From assembly GCA_049578545.1 (NCBI GenBank), contig JBAUMF010000043.1:1-64000 (forward strand): DNA of 64,000 bases, in the 5' to 3' direction. The stretch comes from DASQBT01 sp049578545. Its GTDB lineage: Bacteria > Pseudomonadota > Gammaproteobacteria > Burkholderiales > Thiobacillaceae. Every line of letters starts with the position of its first letter. The first letter of the stretch is position 1. The position numbers were made by a program, and so were the translations under genes. Under the pieces are notes generated by a model, which was not told the DNA's origin, searched no databases, and saw only the letters and a program-made list of their open reading frames with translations. Below, piece after piece: positions 31,730-40,725 of the stretch.

Positions 31730-32380
31730 ATGAAAGCCACATCGATCGTTATTGCCATCAGCATGATGCTGTCCGCTTCGGCCTGGGCGGAGGGCTCCAA
31801 TGCTGATGCGGCCACACCTGCCGGCGCTTCTGCGCCCATGGACATGTCTGCGCCCATGGACATGTCTGCGCCCGCGGAAACCTCTGCGCCTGCAGCCGCT
31901 GAACTGCCTGCGGTCGATGCCGCTCCTGATCAATTCCAGAAGATGGATGAAAACCTGGACCGGATGCACGCCCTGGTTGGGCAAATGAAGGACGCAACGG
32001 ATCCAGCAGAACGGAGGAAGCTGATGATGGAATACATGGCCGCCCAGCATGAGAACATGATGCTGGCCGGCAATGCCATGGGTATGGGTCCTGGCATGGG
32101 TATGGGCATGGGCATGGGTATGATGGGTAAGAAAGGCTGCGACATGCACCGTATGGGTGGCATGGGCATGGGTATGGGCATGATGGGCAAGAGAGGCTGC
32201 GACATGGATGGCATGCGTGGTATGGGTGGCATGGGCATGATGGGCAAGAGAGGCTGCGATATGGATGGCATGCGTGGTATGGGTGGCGAACGGGATGAAG
32301 CAATGATGGCCCGCTTGCAATCGATGGAAAAGCGCCTGGATGCCCTGCAGGAAATGATGAAGATGATGATTAACCACTAG
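31730..32380 (+). CDS. Periplasmic Met-rich protein with GCDM repeats
   Basis: 216 residues. The signal peptide is MKATSIVIAISMMLSASAWA, after a good AGGAGAG site. An Ala/Pro/Met linker repeats APMDMS, followed by a helix (FQKMDENLDRMHALVGQMKDATDPAERRKLMMEYMAAQHENMML). Next comes a block of Met-Gly repeats containing three copies of MMGK(K/R)GCDM with histidine and aspartate. The end is another Met-rich helix (MARLQSMEKRLDALQEMMKMMINH). Clustered Met, Cys and His point to Cu(I)/Ag(I) binding. The upstream cop-box agrees. It resembles other Met-rich periplasmic copper-storage candidates only by composition. Confidence 0.82.
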   Translation: MKATSIVIAISMMLSASAWAEGSNADAATPAGASAPMDMSAPMDMSAPAETSAPAAAELPAVDAAPDQFQKMDENLDRMHALVGQMKDATDPAERRKLMMEYMAAQHENMMLAGNAMGMGPGMGMGMGMGMMGKKGCDMHRMGGMGMGMGMMGKRGCDMDGMRGMGGMGMMGKRGCDMDGMRGMGGERDEAMMARLQSMEKRLDALQEMMKMMINH

Positions 32381-32385
32381 GCCCG

Positions 32386-32414
32386 TGGGGGTGCGGGAAG
32401 ATATGGCGCCCCCA
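32386..32414 (+). terminator. Hairpin after the Met-rich gene
   Basis: TGGGGGTGC pairs with GCGCCCCCA nine bases long (one G-T pair) just after the stop codon. No T-run follows, so it may act only as an RNA-stabilising or Rho-assisted element. Confidence 0.35.
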
Positions 32415-32642
32415 TCCCCGGTCAAGCTTGTCAGGTGGTGGTGGGCCAGGCTGGGCCTGACCACCTGTTCCCACAGAGAACAGCCGTGCATGCACCCGAC
32501 AACCACGCGGCAATCCCCTGTAACAGCGAACGCTGAATGAGGGTATCCAAGATGCTTCAACGATCCATGGCCGGTTCAAACTTGGTTCGCCTGTGCGACG
32601 GAGGCGCTTTCCTTTGACCTGCTGGCAACCATTGCTGCCATC

Positions 32643-33650
32643 ATGTTAGCCATGCCTGCCTTCGCATCGGAGCCTTATTCCGCCCCGGCCTGGCTGCCGG
32701 GCGGCAATCTGCAAACCCTCTACACGGCTGCGTTTTTGCACGGCCCGGAAGTGCCCTACCGCCGCGAGCGCTGGGAATGGCCGGATGGTGATTTCATCGA
32801 TGCCGACTGGGTGGATGCAGAGAAGGACAATGCCCCAATCGTAGTGATGTTTCATGGCCTGGAAGGCAGCTCGCAGAGTTTTTACGCGCGCGACCTGATG
32901 GATGCGGTCAAGAAACAAGGCTGGCGCGGGGTCGTGCCCCATTTTCGCGGCTGCTCAGGAGAACCGAACCGGCTGCTGCGCGCCTACTTCGCGGGCGATG
33001 TTGCAGAAATCGAAGCCATGCTCAAACGCGTCAAGGCCAGGTACCCGGAAGCACCGCTCTATGCGGTGGGCGTATCGCTGGGCGGCAACGCCCTGCTCAA
33101 ATGGCTGGGCAATCAAGGGGAACAAGCAACCGAACTGGTCAAAGCTGCCGTGAGCGTGTCCGCACCGCTCGACATGAGCACAGCCGGCCATGCGTTGGAC
33201 AGCGGCCTCAACCGGGCCACCTACACGGCGCGCTTTCTCTACACCCTGAAGAAAAAGGCGCTGCAAAAGGCCAAGCGCTTTCCTGGCGGGTTGGATGCCA
33301 ACGCCATATCAAGCGCAACCACCTTTCAGGAATTCGATACCCTGGTCACTGCGCGCCTGCATGGCTACAGCGACGCGGAAGATTACTGGGTCAACACATC
33401 AAGCAAGCCCGGTCTGAAGCACATCACGCTTCCCACTCTGGTAATCAATGCGAAGAACGATCCCTTCCTGCCGGCCACTGCCCTGCCTGACCAGCGGGAT
33501 GTTTCTGCCAACGTTGCCCTAGAACAGCCCGACACGGGCGGCCATGTTGCATTCCCCAGCGGACCCTTTCCCGGCAACATCGACTGGCTGCCCAAACGTA
33601 TTCTGGGTTTCTTTCGCAGGTCCGCTGAGAACGAACTGCCACGCACCTGA
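32643..33650 (+). CDS. YheT-type alpha/beta hydrolase
   Basis: 335 residues. The pattern PAWLPGGNLQTLYTAAF, then DFIDADW, IVVMFHGLEGSSQSFYARDL and GVVPHFRGCSGEPNRLLRAYFAGD defines the YheT/ABHD1-3 esterase branch. The nucleophile elbow is GVSLGGNALLKW (Ser). The acid and histidine of the triad are probably in NAKNDPFLP and TGGHVAFPSG. It is probably cytoplasmic; the apparent hydrophobic start is short. Upstream is the metal region, downstream the phosphomannomutase gene about 190 bp away. The substrate is unknown, possibly lipid or ester. Confidence 0.88.
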   Translation: MLAMPAFASEPYSAPAWLPGGNLQTLYTAAFLHGPEVPYRRERWEWPDGDFIDADWVDAEKDNAPIVVMFHGLEGSSQSFYARDLMDAVKKQGWRGVVPHFRGCSGEPNRLLRAYFAGDVAEIEAMLKRVKARYPEAPLYAVGVSLGGNALLKWLGNQGEQATELVKAAVSVSAPLDMSTAGHALDSGLNRATYTARFLYTLKKKALQKAKRFPGGLDANAISSATTFQEFDTLVTARLHGYSDAEDYWVNTSSKPGLKHITLPTLVINAKNDPFLPATALPDQRDVSANVALEQPDTGGHVAFPSGPFPGNIDWLPKRILGFFRRSAENELPRT

Positions 33651-33844
33651 GGTGCGGATACGTTATTCCCTTGACTGGATTTATGCTTCGTGATGGTCGC
33701 AATGGCGGATTGGCCGACATCGCCAGACCGTCAGGCCGTGGCGATCCCATTTCTCAAGCCGAATCAACATGACGATGGGCGAATAGGGCCTTTCACACGG
33801 GGCCGATATAATTCCTGTCGTTCCATTGATTGACCGAGCTCGAA

Positions 33845-35218
33845 ATGAATCTGCCCAAGGAAATATTCAAAGCCTACGACATCCGCGGTATCGTGGGCAA
33901 AACACTTACCCCGGAAATCGTCGAGGCCATCGGCCACGCCATTGGCAGCGAAGCAAAGGCGCGCCGCCAGACTGCCATCTGCATCGGCCGCGATGGCCGC
34001 CTGTCCGGCCCCGACCTTGCCGCTGCCCTGGCGCGCGGCATCCAGAAAGCCGGCACTGATGTTATCGACCTGGGCATGGTGGCGACGCCCATGACCTACT
34101 TTGCGGCATATGAACTGGGCACCAACTCCGCCGTGATGGTGACCGGCTCGCACAACCCGCCGGATTACAACGGACTGAAAATGGTGCTGGACGGCGAAAC
34201 GCTGTCCGGCGAGACCATCCAGAAATTGCGCGTGCGACTGGAGCAGAACAATCTCGTCAGTGGCCATGGCACCTATCGTGTGCATGACATCGCGCCGGCC
34301 TACCTTAACCGCATCGCCTCTGACGTCAAGCTGGCTCGTCCAATGAAGATCATCGTTGACTGCGGCAACGGCGTGCCCGGCGCGTTTGCGCCGGAACTCT
34401 ATCGCCGCATGGGTTGCACGGTGGAAGAAATGTTTTGCGAGGTCGACGGCACCTTCCCCAACCATCACCCCGATCCTTCCGTGCCGCAAAATCTGCAGGA
34501 CCTGATCGCCCGTCTGAAAACATCCGATGCAGAACTCGGCTTTGCCTTTGACGGCGACGGCGATCGTTTGGGCGTGGTCACCAAGGATGGCACCATCATC
34601 TTTCCCGACCGGCAGTTGATGCTGTTCGCGGACGATGTGCTGTCGCGCAACCCCGGAGCTGAAATCATTTTCGATGTCAAATCCACCCGCAACCTGTTCG
34701 ACTGGATACGCAAACGCGGCGGCAAACCCACTTTGTGGAAGACCGGCCACAGCTTCATCAAGGCCAAAATGAAGGAAAGCGGCGCGCTGCTGGCAGGTGA
34801 AATGTCTGGACACATCTTCTTCAAGGAGCGATGGTACGGCTTCGACGACGGCCTCTACGCGGGGGCAAGAATGCTGGAATACCTTAGCAAACAGGCTGAC
34901 CCCAGTGCCACCCTCAAGAGCCTGCCCGACACGATCAATACGCCCGAACTGCAAATCAAAATGGCCGAAGGCGAGCACTATGCCCTGATGGAAAGACTGC
35001 AGAAAACCGCCAAGTTTCCGGATGCACAGGAAGTCATCACCCTGGATGGCCTGCGGGTGGAATATGCCGACGGCTTCGGCTTGGCCCGCCCTTCCAACAC
35101 CACACCCGTCATCGTCCTGCGCTTCGAAGCCGACAATGAAGCCGCGCTTAAACACATCCAGGAGGATTTCCGCCGTGTCATCAAGGAACAGGCTGCAGGA
35201 CTGACCTTGCCGTTCTGA
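33845..35218 (+). CDS. Phosphomannomutase/phosphoglucomutase
   Basis: 457 residues from ATG 33845; an upstream TTG at 33830 is in frame but less likely. It interconverts hexose 6- and 1-phosphates to supply GDP-mannose or glucose-1-phosphate for polysaccharides and LPS. The N-terminus (IFKAYDIRGIVGKTLTPE), the phosphoserine loop VTGSHNPPDYNG (S102), the metal loop FAFDGDGDRLG, the sugar loop GEMSGHIFFKERW and the C-terminal RPSNTTPVIVLRFEA phosphate site all fit the AlgC/PMM-PGM family. The glycosyltransferase and exporter genes further on may use its product, but they are not adjacent. Confidence 0.94.
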   Translation: MNLPKEIFKAYDIRGIVGKTLTPEIVEAIGHAIGSEAKARRQTAICIGRDGRLSGPDLAAALARGIQKAGTDVIDLGMVATPMTYFAAYELGTNSAVMVTGSHNPPDYNGLKMVLDGETLSGETIQKLRVRLEQNNLVSGHGTYRVHDIAPAYLNRIASDVKLARPMKIIVDCGNGVPGAFAPELYRRMGCTVEEMFCEVDGTFPNHHPDPSVPQNLQDLIARLKTSDAELGFAFDGDGDRLGVVTKDGTIIFPDRQLMLFADDVLSRNPGAEIIFDVKSTRNLFDWIRKRGGKPTLWKTGHSFIKAKMKESGALLAGEMSGHIFFKERWYGFDDGLYAGARMLEYLSKQADPSATLKSLPDTINTPELQIKMAEGEHYALMERLQKTAKFPDAQEVITLDGLRVEYADGFGLARPSNTTPVIVLRFEADNEAALKHIQEDFRRVIKEQAAGLTLPF

Positions 35219-35432
35219 TGGACGCCCGTTAATAAGTTTGTGACAAGATGCGGCGATTGAAATAGTATCTGTCAAGCAATAAGGATACTGTTCAACCCAG
35301 CGCACCCGATTCCATCTTGTGTGATTATCGTTGTTGCGACCTGTTGTATCTGCATTACCGTGTTCATTCCGTCTAGACCACAGCCCATAGGGGGCGTGAC
35401 ATCGATGACGGCATTCTGAAGGAGCTCCCAAG

Positions 35433-35804
35433 ATGGGAAAGAAGTTATACGTCGGCAACCTGAGTTACGACATCAACAAAGGCGATCTGGAGCAGATGTT
35501 CGCCGCGCATGGCACGGTGCAGTCTGCCGAAGTGATCACCGATCGCACCACCGGCCAGTCCAAGGGATTTGGCTTCGTTGAAATGGGCAGCGACCAGGAA
35601 GCGCAGGCAGCCATTTCCGCGCTTAACGGCAAGGACATGGGCGGCCGTGCCTTGACGGTCAATGAAGCCCGTCCCAAGGAAGCAGGTGGCCGTGGCGGCT
35701 TCGGCGGCGGTGGCGGCGGCCGGGGTGGTTTCGGCGGCGGCGGTGGCAAACGCGGTGGCGGCGGCGGTGGTGGATACGGCGGCGGTGGCGGTGGCCGCTA
35801 CTAA
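35433..35804 (+). CDS. Glycine-rich RRM RNA-binding protein
   Basis: 123 residues. A single RNA-recognition motif (about 1-80) has RNP2 KLYVGNL and RNP1 SKGFGFVEM. The tail is Gly/Arg/Phe/Tyr-rich (RGGFGGGGGG, YGGGGGGRY). Small RRM proteins of this type are cold-induced RNA chaperones in cyanobacteria and proteobacteria. A strong ribosome site (AAGGAGCT) precedes the ATG. A long imperfect hairpin follows the stop codon. Confidence 0.94.
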   Translation: MGKKLYVGNLSYDINKGDLEQMFAAHGTVQSAEVITDRTTGQSKGFGFVEMGSDQEAQAAISALNGKDMGGRALTVNEARPKEAGGRGGFGGGGGGRGGFGGGGGKRGGGGGGGYGGGGGGRY

Positions 35805-35819
35805 GCGCTGAACCAAAGT

Positions 35820-35875
35820 CCGGGCTGCCTGGCGATCTGACCATTTCCCAACGTCATCGCCAAGGGCAGGCCCGG
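35820..35875 (+). terminator. Long imperfect hairpin after the RRM gene
   Basis: The left arm (35820-35836, CCGGGCTGCCTGGCGAT) pairs with the right arm (35856-35875) with a few bulges. There is no T-tract. It may stabilise the RNA-binding protein mRNA or end transcription with Rho. Confidence 0.4.
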
Positions 35876-36284
35876 CGCCCTCTAGGGCCACTGATCAAAA
35901 AAATCAGCCGATGGAAGGTAACCACTGTATCTCAATACGATTGCACTTGATTAGTCGTTCAAGTGGCATCGTTCAGTAAGATTCAAGCTGTTGAAATTGT
36001 GCTGGCGCGGCGCGGGCGCCCGTTTTATCGCGTGAATCAAGGCTTGCAGTGCATCCAGCCAAGTTGCCATTGACCAGCTCACCAGTCGGCGCCCTTTCGA
36101 GCCGCGCCGACGGAGCCGCAGTTGCCCTCACTTTGGGCTGGACAGGCGCTCCGCGCCGGCCAGCCGTACGTTCGAGGCGGCCCGTCCTTCAGGCGGCTTG
36201 CGCCTCTCTAAAGATTTCGATTCGCCGCAACTATCTCAATTTATTCTCGGGGGCCACTCAACTTCAGCCCCCTTAGGAGTCACT
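35876..36284. other. Gap after the RRM gene
   Basis: About 400 bp of G+C-rich sequence without a supported gene. It ends in an AGGAG ribosome site for the short frame at 36285. Confidence 0.4.
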
Positions 36285-36455
36285 ATGCCTAAACCATCTA
36301 GATTCATAGCTTCTACACCTGACAACCTTTCACTAGGAATTGCCGATGATAAAGATGTCATCTTAAAACTCCTTGGACTTGAAGACGAAGCGGGATTGGT
36401 TCCTCGTGTAGGGATGAACAAAGAACAAATGGGGTCAAATACCATAAAGCCGTGA
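36285..36455 (+). CDS. Small hypothetical protein, possible gene fragment
   Basis: 56 residues from ATG 36285 with a well-placed AGGAG site: MPKPSRFIASTPDNLSLGIADDKDVILKLLGLEDEAGLV and a short tail ending NTIKP. It is clearly richer in A+T than its surroundings, which suggests a foreign or relic origin. It contains no known motif, and the truncated look (helix DVILKLLGLEDEA then a poorly folded end) suggests the 5' part of a larger gene. There is no operon context. Confidence 0.45.
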   Translation: MPKPSRFIASTPDNLSLGIADDKDVILKLLGLEDEAGLVPRVGMNKEQMGSNTIKP

Positions 36456-36744
36456 TCCACGTAGTGTTCCCTCCCATCTGCGTTGCCGCAGCCAGCGGAA
36501 GAAAGCGGGTAAACGCGATGCAGATGCTAGAGCTTCGCTTCCTGAGCGATTAAGGCGAAGCGAGTTTCCGCATCGCCCGGCTTGAGCCTGTTGGCAAGGG
36601 AACCCGAAGGGCTACGCTGTCGGGTGGCCTTCTCTTTGGTGACTTTCTCTTGGCCAAGCAAGAGAAAGTCACTTGCTGCTGGGCAACCCCCGGCCGAAGA
36701 CCTTCCCCGCCAACATAATCAGCATAAATGAGCGTTTCCCCAAC
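36456..36744. repeat. Repeat-like intergenic DNA with a perfect 13-bp hairpin
   Basis: GTGACTTTCTCTT at 36639-36651 pairs perfectly with AAGAGAAAGTCAC at 36660-36672 around an 8-base loop. The surrounding G+C-rich text looks like a dispersed intergenic repeat known from other proteobacteria, from memory of general pattern. The plus-strand frame at 36673 is not supported. Confidence 0.5.
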
Positions 36745-36860
36745 AGTAGCTATTTGCTGACCTGCTGTGCCCAGATCAGCGCATCAAGATGCAGGGTGTT
36801 GACCTGCCGTACTATCCAGCCTGATGGCTTCCGACAGCGCGGCAACGCGTGCGCCGGTTA
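36745..36860 (-). pseudogene. Scrap copy of the HDOD protein C-terminus
   Basis: Minus-strand pieces RVAALSEAIRLDS and, after one frame change, RQVNTLHLDALIWAQQVSK match the end of the HDOD protein at 43037-44470 (ISALAEAIGLDSNQVNNLHLDALIWAQQVSE). The DNA is also similar (CCCAGATCAGCGCATCAAGA at both places). It is either a relic of a duplicated gene or a leftover from a rearrangement. Confidence 0.7.
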
Positions 36861-37361
36861 TTGCGCACACTTTCGGGTGCGTGCCGCCGGATGGTCCTCG
36901 AGCGCAGCAGGGTTCGTCGGCCTCTATGTGTTCGCTGCAATGGCAAGCAAGCGCAACGGAATCAGACCCAAGCGCCAAATGGGAAGAACTCGTGCGGATA
37001 CGCAGAACCTGAATGAACAGCCAATGCTTATTGCCAGTTTGCGTATCCGGCGGCTTGCTGCCGTGCTAGATTGAAAGAGCTTCACACTGTGCCAGAACGT
37101 TGAAGCCTGTCCTTTAGCCAAGACTTGAGATATCTCGAAGGTATGTGCAAGGCACATTGCTCGATTTCTTGCAGGAGGCGTTAGCAATGACGATGCTCGT
37201 ACGGCCACGCGTTGGTGTCTCAGCCACGCTGCTCGTTTCTGTGTTCTGCCAGTTCTGCAGGGACGCCAATCGGGCAAGGTACGCGTCGGTGAGCCGGCCA
37301 TACGCGCCTGCCGTGCTTCGAGGCCATCCCCCGCAAGCTCGCCAAAAGGGAGGCAAGAAAC
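36861..37361. other. Gap upstream of the 875-aa protein gene
   Basis: 500 bp with no supported gene. Frames on both strands lack motifs. The GGGAGGC site for the next gene lies at the right end. Confidence 0.4.
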
Positions 37362-39989
37362 ATGGCTAGCGATCAGCAATTGGCAACGCTTTACGCACAG
37401 CTTCGGGCCGCGTTTCTGTCCCGTCATTTCGCGCTTGGACGTTACTTTCGGACAAACTACTTTTCCCACAACAATCGACTGGCCACCGGCAGTCACACCG
37501 ACGCTGTACTGGACCTCGGCGTGGACGACCAGCAGCTCGCCCGCTGGGATCGAACCCGCGACACTGACAATCCCTTGCTGATGGGCTCGCTGTTGCTGAG
37601 CTGCCTCGCGGTGGAAGACGCGCTGGGGCAGCCTCATGCGCAGCGCATCCTGCACAGCGCAGTTTATACGTTGAGAACGCTGTACAAGTTTTCGGGCAAC
37701 CACTTCGATGGCTACCCCATCCGCTGGGATCCGATCTCGTCCGACAGGTGGCGCCTGCAGGGTGCGCAGCCGGCCATTTCGGACGAGTTTCTCGTTGCTC
37801 AAGAAGGCCGTTACATGTTCTGCAGTCCGTCGACCGATCCGCGGCACTGGCCGCGCCGCAGCCGCGACACGCTGGTCAATCTGATGGGCGAACAGGAAGC
37901 CCTCCGCTATACACAGGCGGATGAAAACAAAGTCGGTGCAGGGAGATGGGGCTATATCGACCGCTACCGGCGCTGGGAAGTCTCGATGGACGAGCTGGTG
38001 GGCCTAGTGTTGAGCTATGCCATGATCAGCAAGCTGACCCAATCGGTCAATATCCGTACGGAGATCGTGCGCCAGGCCAACAACCTCGGTGATTACCTCG
38101 CCGAGCATGCCTGGCTGCTGGTTCGGCCGACGGGCGGCCTGAACATGCGCGGTGCAACGGGCGTCCTGCCGGCGCTCGAATTTCCGCTGAACCGTGCGCT
38201 GCAAAGCATTACCGGAAACGATTATGCAGCGCGTACCAACTTCGAAGGCGCGATGCGCAAGGCTGGCTATTGGAGCTGCCTGTCCGATGCGCTAACGTGG
38301 TGGACCGCCCTCGGCGTGGTCGGCGGCCCCCTGATCGCGCCGCTGGTGACCAACGTGATCGCAACCCTCGGCATTTTCGCCTTTGTTCCAGAAGCGGTGC
38401 CGCTCGCGGGTATCGCGCTGCCGGCCGCTGGCATACCCGCAGCACTGCTGGGTGCGGCCCTGCCGCTGGAGTCGGTGCCAATGGCCCGCACGTACGCTAT
38501 CTATCAGGCGCGTGGCTGCTTCGACGTCAGGGATGACTCTGCGGCTGCGGAAGTCGCCGTAGCCTTCCTTCTGATGGAGAACGTTGCACCTAACCTCCGC
38601 TTCATGGGCTGGATGTTCGGCAGCAGTCTCTCTGGCGGCAAGGGCGGCGCCTACGCCGCAACATTCCCGCCCTATATTGGGCTGTCGGCGCTCGACGACC
38701 CTGACACGACAGTGCGGGATGCCTACTTGGGCTGGCTGGCCGAGCGGCGCAACCATCCGAATCTGGAACCGGACGATTTCCCGCTGGCCGAAGGTTGCTT
38801 TGCCAGCGCCGTGGCGATCTTGCTGGGCGCTGGTGCAGCGGAGGAAGCAAACCTCAAGAAGCTGCTCGACCAGAGATGGAACGAGCTGACCAACAATGAT
38901 GCAGCCAAGGGTGCCAAATTCAACAGCGACATGCCGGTGGTGGACGTACTAAACCAGGACAAAGAATGGGACCATACCGAGGAAGTGATGCAACCGGCGA
39001 TGGATTTCCAAATCGGCCTGGCCCTGGCGTGGCTGCATGCGAAGCGACGCGCCGACGCGGGCAACCCGGTGACAACGGCCGGCTTCCCCACCCTGCCGAG
39101 CAACACCTTGGGCTGGCTGACGCCTGCCGTTCCGCCAAATGTGCTGGCAAAGGCACAGACTGTCCCCCCTGGTCTTGCCCTGCCAGTCGAGGCCATACAG
39201 GGTACGCCGACACCGACGGTTTATTCCTACGGGGCGGAGCTGTTCGACAGCGAGGAGCCGCCGCTAAAGCCGGATGTACCGGCGCCGACGCTGCCGCCAG
39301 AACCGGTGACGCTAGCGATCGACAAGACCATCACGGTCAACCAGTCCGATGGGGATGTCGACACTGGAATCGTGCTCAATGACGGCGACGAATACGAGAT
39401 TTCAGCCACCGGATCAATCTGGGCTGCCGATTACCTGCACGGCAACAACGGCCCGAACGGCTGGGAAAACGATATCAGTTGGGATGCCACCTGGCCGTTG
39501 TTTGGGGCTCTGGACCCAGTCAACGCGCATCCCAACTGCCTGCTGGGCAGGCTCGGCGGCTATTTTTTCATTGGCGAATACCGGCCGCGCGAACGCTTTC
39601 TGTACCATGAGTCCTGTCCACTCTGGCTGCGCATCAACAGCAAGAGCCCTGGTGGAGGAAACGGTTCCTTCCAGGTGAGGATCAGGGTATGGAGCATGCC
39701 GCGCGCACCTCGCGTGCTGCGTATTTCCTGCGTGCGTCGAGGCGCATGGCAAACACTCACCCATGTCGGGGGTGTCAGCGGCGAAGGCGCCGACGCGGTG
39801 CCATGGATGTATACCATTGCGCAGGCGGCTGCGGAGATCCAAGCTAATACGCGCTTCTATGTAGAACGGCCTGACGGCGATCGCGCCGAAGTTATCGTCG
39901 CGCGCAGCAGCAGTGGCCGCCCGTACCTGCGTACCGTCGCCGGTGGCGGTACCAGCAACAATCTTGGGTCGCTGCCCAATTGCGCCTGA
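37362..39989 (+). CDS. Large protein: helical N-terminal domain, PA-IL-like lectin domain, DUF3892-like end
   Basis: 875 residues without a signal peptide. Residues about 1-640 are an uncharacterised mostly helical region with many Trp/Tyr/Arg and a hydrophobic patch (about 330-375, GGPLIAPLVTNVIATLGIFAFVPEAVPLAGIALPAAG). Residues about 655-770 (ITVNQSDGDVDTGIVLNDGDEYEISATGSIWAA ... NGPNGW ... NCLLGRLGGYFFIG ... PLWLRINSKSPGGGNGSFQVRI) follow the PA-IL/LecA-type galactose-binding jelly-roll. Residues about 785-875 (RISCVRR ... ITHVGG-like ... EIQANTRFYVERPDGDRAEVIVARSSSGRPYLRTVA) look like DUF3892. The gene is isolated, with a terminator 37 bp after its stop. It may bind carbohydrate, and the role is unknown. 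Confidence 0.8.
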   Translation: MASDQQLATLYAQLRAAFLSRHFALGRYFRTNYFSHNNRLATGSHTDAVLDLGVDDQQLARWDRTRDTDNPLLMGSLLLSCLAVEDALGQPHAQRILHSAVYTLRTLYKFSGNHFDGYPIRWDPISSDRWRLQGAQPAISDEFLVAQEGRYMFCSPSTDPRHWPRRSRDTLVNLMGEQEALRYTQADENKVGAGRWGYIDRYRRWEVSMDELVGLVLSYAMISKLTQSVNIRTEIVRQANNLGDYLAEHAWLLVRPTGGLNMRGATGVLPALEFPLNRALQSITGNDYAARTNFEGAMRKAGYWSCLSDALTWWTALGVVGGPLIAPLVTNVIATLGIFAFVPEAVPLAGIALPAAGIPAALLGAALPLESVPMARTYAIYQARGCFDVRDDSAAAEVAVAFLLMENVAPNLRFMGWMFGSSLSGGKGGAYAATFPPYIGLSALDDPDTTVRDAYLGWLAERRNHPNLEPDDFPLAEGCFASAVAILLGAGAAEEANLKKLLDQRWNELTNNDAAKGAKFNSDMPVVDVLNQDKEWDHTEEVMQPAMDFQIGLALAWLHAKRRADAGNPVTTAGFPTLPSNTLGWLTPAVPPNVLAKAQTVPPGLALPVEAIQGTPTPTVYSYGAELFDSEEPPLKPDVPAPTLPPEPVTLAIDKTITVNQSDGDVDTGIVLNDGDEYEISATGSIWAADYLHGNNGPNGWENDISWDATWPLFGALDPVNAHPNCLLGRLGGYFFIGEYRPRERFLYHESCPLWLRINSKSPGGGNGSFQVRIRVWSMPRAPRVLRISCVRRGAWQTLTHVGGVSGEGADAVPWMYTIAQAAAEIQANTRFYVERPDGDRAEVIVARSSSGRPYLRTVAGGGTSNNLGSLPNCA

Positions 39990-40025
39990 ACGGACCATCG
40001 GAGGGCGGGCAGGGATTGCCGTTTC

Positions 40026-40056
40026 GTGCCAAGCGACGGGCTTGGCGCATTTTGTT
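40026..40056 (+). terminator. Rho-independent terminator after the 875-aa gene
   Basis: GTGCCAAGC pairs with GCTTGGCGC (one G-T pair) around the loop GACGG. ATTTTGTT follows on the plus strand. Confidence 0.8.
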
Positions 40057-40165
40057 CCACCGGCTTAGATGTGACGCGTTAGGTCAAAAGCGCCCCACAA
40101 CTCCAAGGGGGCCTGTTTCGCGCAAATCCCTGGATCAAGCGTAATCAGGATTGTGATGCCGCGCT

Positions 40166-40711
40166 TTAGTTCCCTGATTGGCGGGGCGGGCAGTACCTGG
40201 GGTCGGGTTTTTCGCCTTTGCAATACGGGGCATACGCTGCTCTTACGTCGAAACGCGCCGTGGCGCCCGTCGCGGGCGCCGAAATCTCTATGGTGTCGAG
40301 CGCGCGCGGCGCCGCAAGCGACAGCATCACCTGGCGCTTGCTGACGCGGACCAGGCCGACGCCTTCCTGGGCGTTCAAGACCTGATCGGGCACTGCAGAG
40401 TCCGACACCTTTGCGCCTTCGGCGAAGCCGGTCACGGTGACACGGTCGCCGGGAACCGGTTCGGCACGCACGGTGGACGCGCGCGGGACGCGCGCCGGCG
40501 TGGCGCTGTCAAGAGTGATCAACGCGCCGTCGATGGTCAGAACGATCACCAGCGCATCAACACTTGACGCGCTGACCCACTTGTTGACGGGATCGTCCGC
40601 AGGCGCCACTGGGCGCGGTTCGGTGTCGCGGATCTGGGGCTTGTCCTGGGCTTGAACGGCGGCAGCGAAAAGCATTCCCATTGCCAGTATCCTAATCAGT
40701 AACTCGCGCAT
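40166..40711 (-). CDS. Secreted protein, partner of the lipoprotein metalloprotease
   Basis: 181 residues from the ATG at 40711 (MRELLIRILAMGMLFAAAVQAQ, signal peptide, with AGGGG upstream); an earlier frame start at 40750 overlaps the neighbouring gene. The mature part is beta-rich (VDALVIVLTIDGALITLDSATPARVPR, GDRVTVTGFAEGA). It ends with a two-cysteine tail (YAPYCKGEKPDPRYCPPRQ). There is no recognised family. It lies 14 bp downstream of the metalloprotease gene, so the two are co-transcribed. It may be its substrate, inhibitor or chaperone; this is inference. Confidence 0.75.
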   Translation of the reverse strand: MRELLIRILAMGMLFAAAVQAQDKPQIRDTEPRPVAPADDPVNKWVSASSVDALVIVLTIDGALITLDSATPARVPRASTVRAEPVPGDRVTVTGFAEGAKVSDSAVPDQVLNAQEGVGLVRVSKRQVMLSLAAPRALDTIEISAPATGATARFDVRAAYAPYCKGEKPDPRYCPPRQSGN

Positions 40712-40725
40712 CGCTTGTCCCCTCT

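Noticed and set aside
31800..32560. Minus-strand His-rich long frame opposite the Met-rich gene
   Set aside because: It is the antisense shadow of Met/Gly codons; the plus strand has a signal peptide and ribosome site.
33764..35458. 564-codon minus-strand frame
   Set aside because: Shadow of the phosphomannomutase gene, whose plus-strand motifs are complete.
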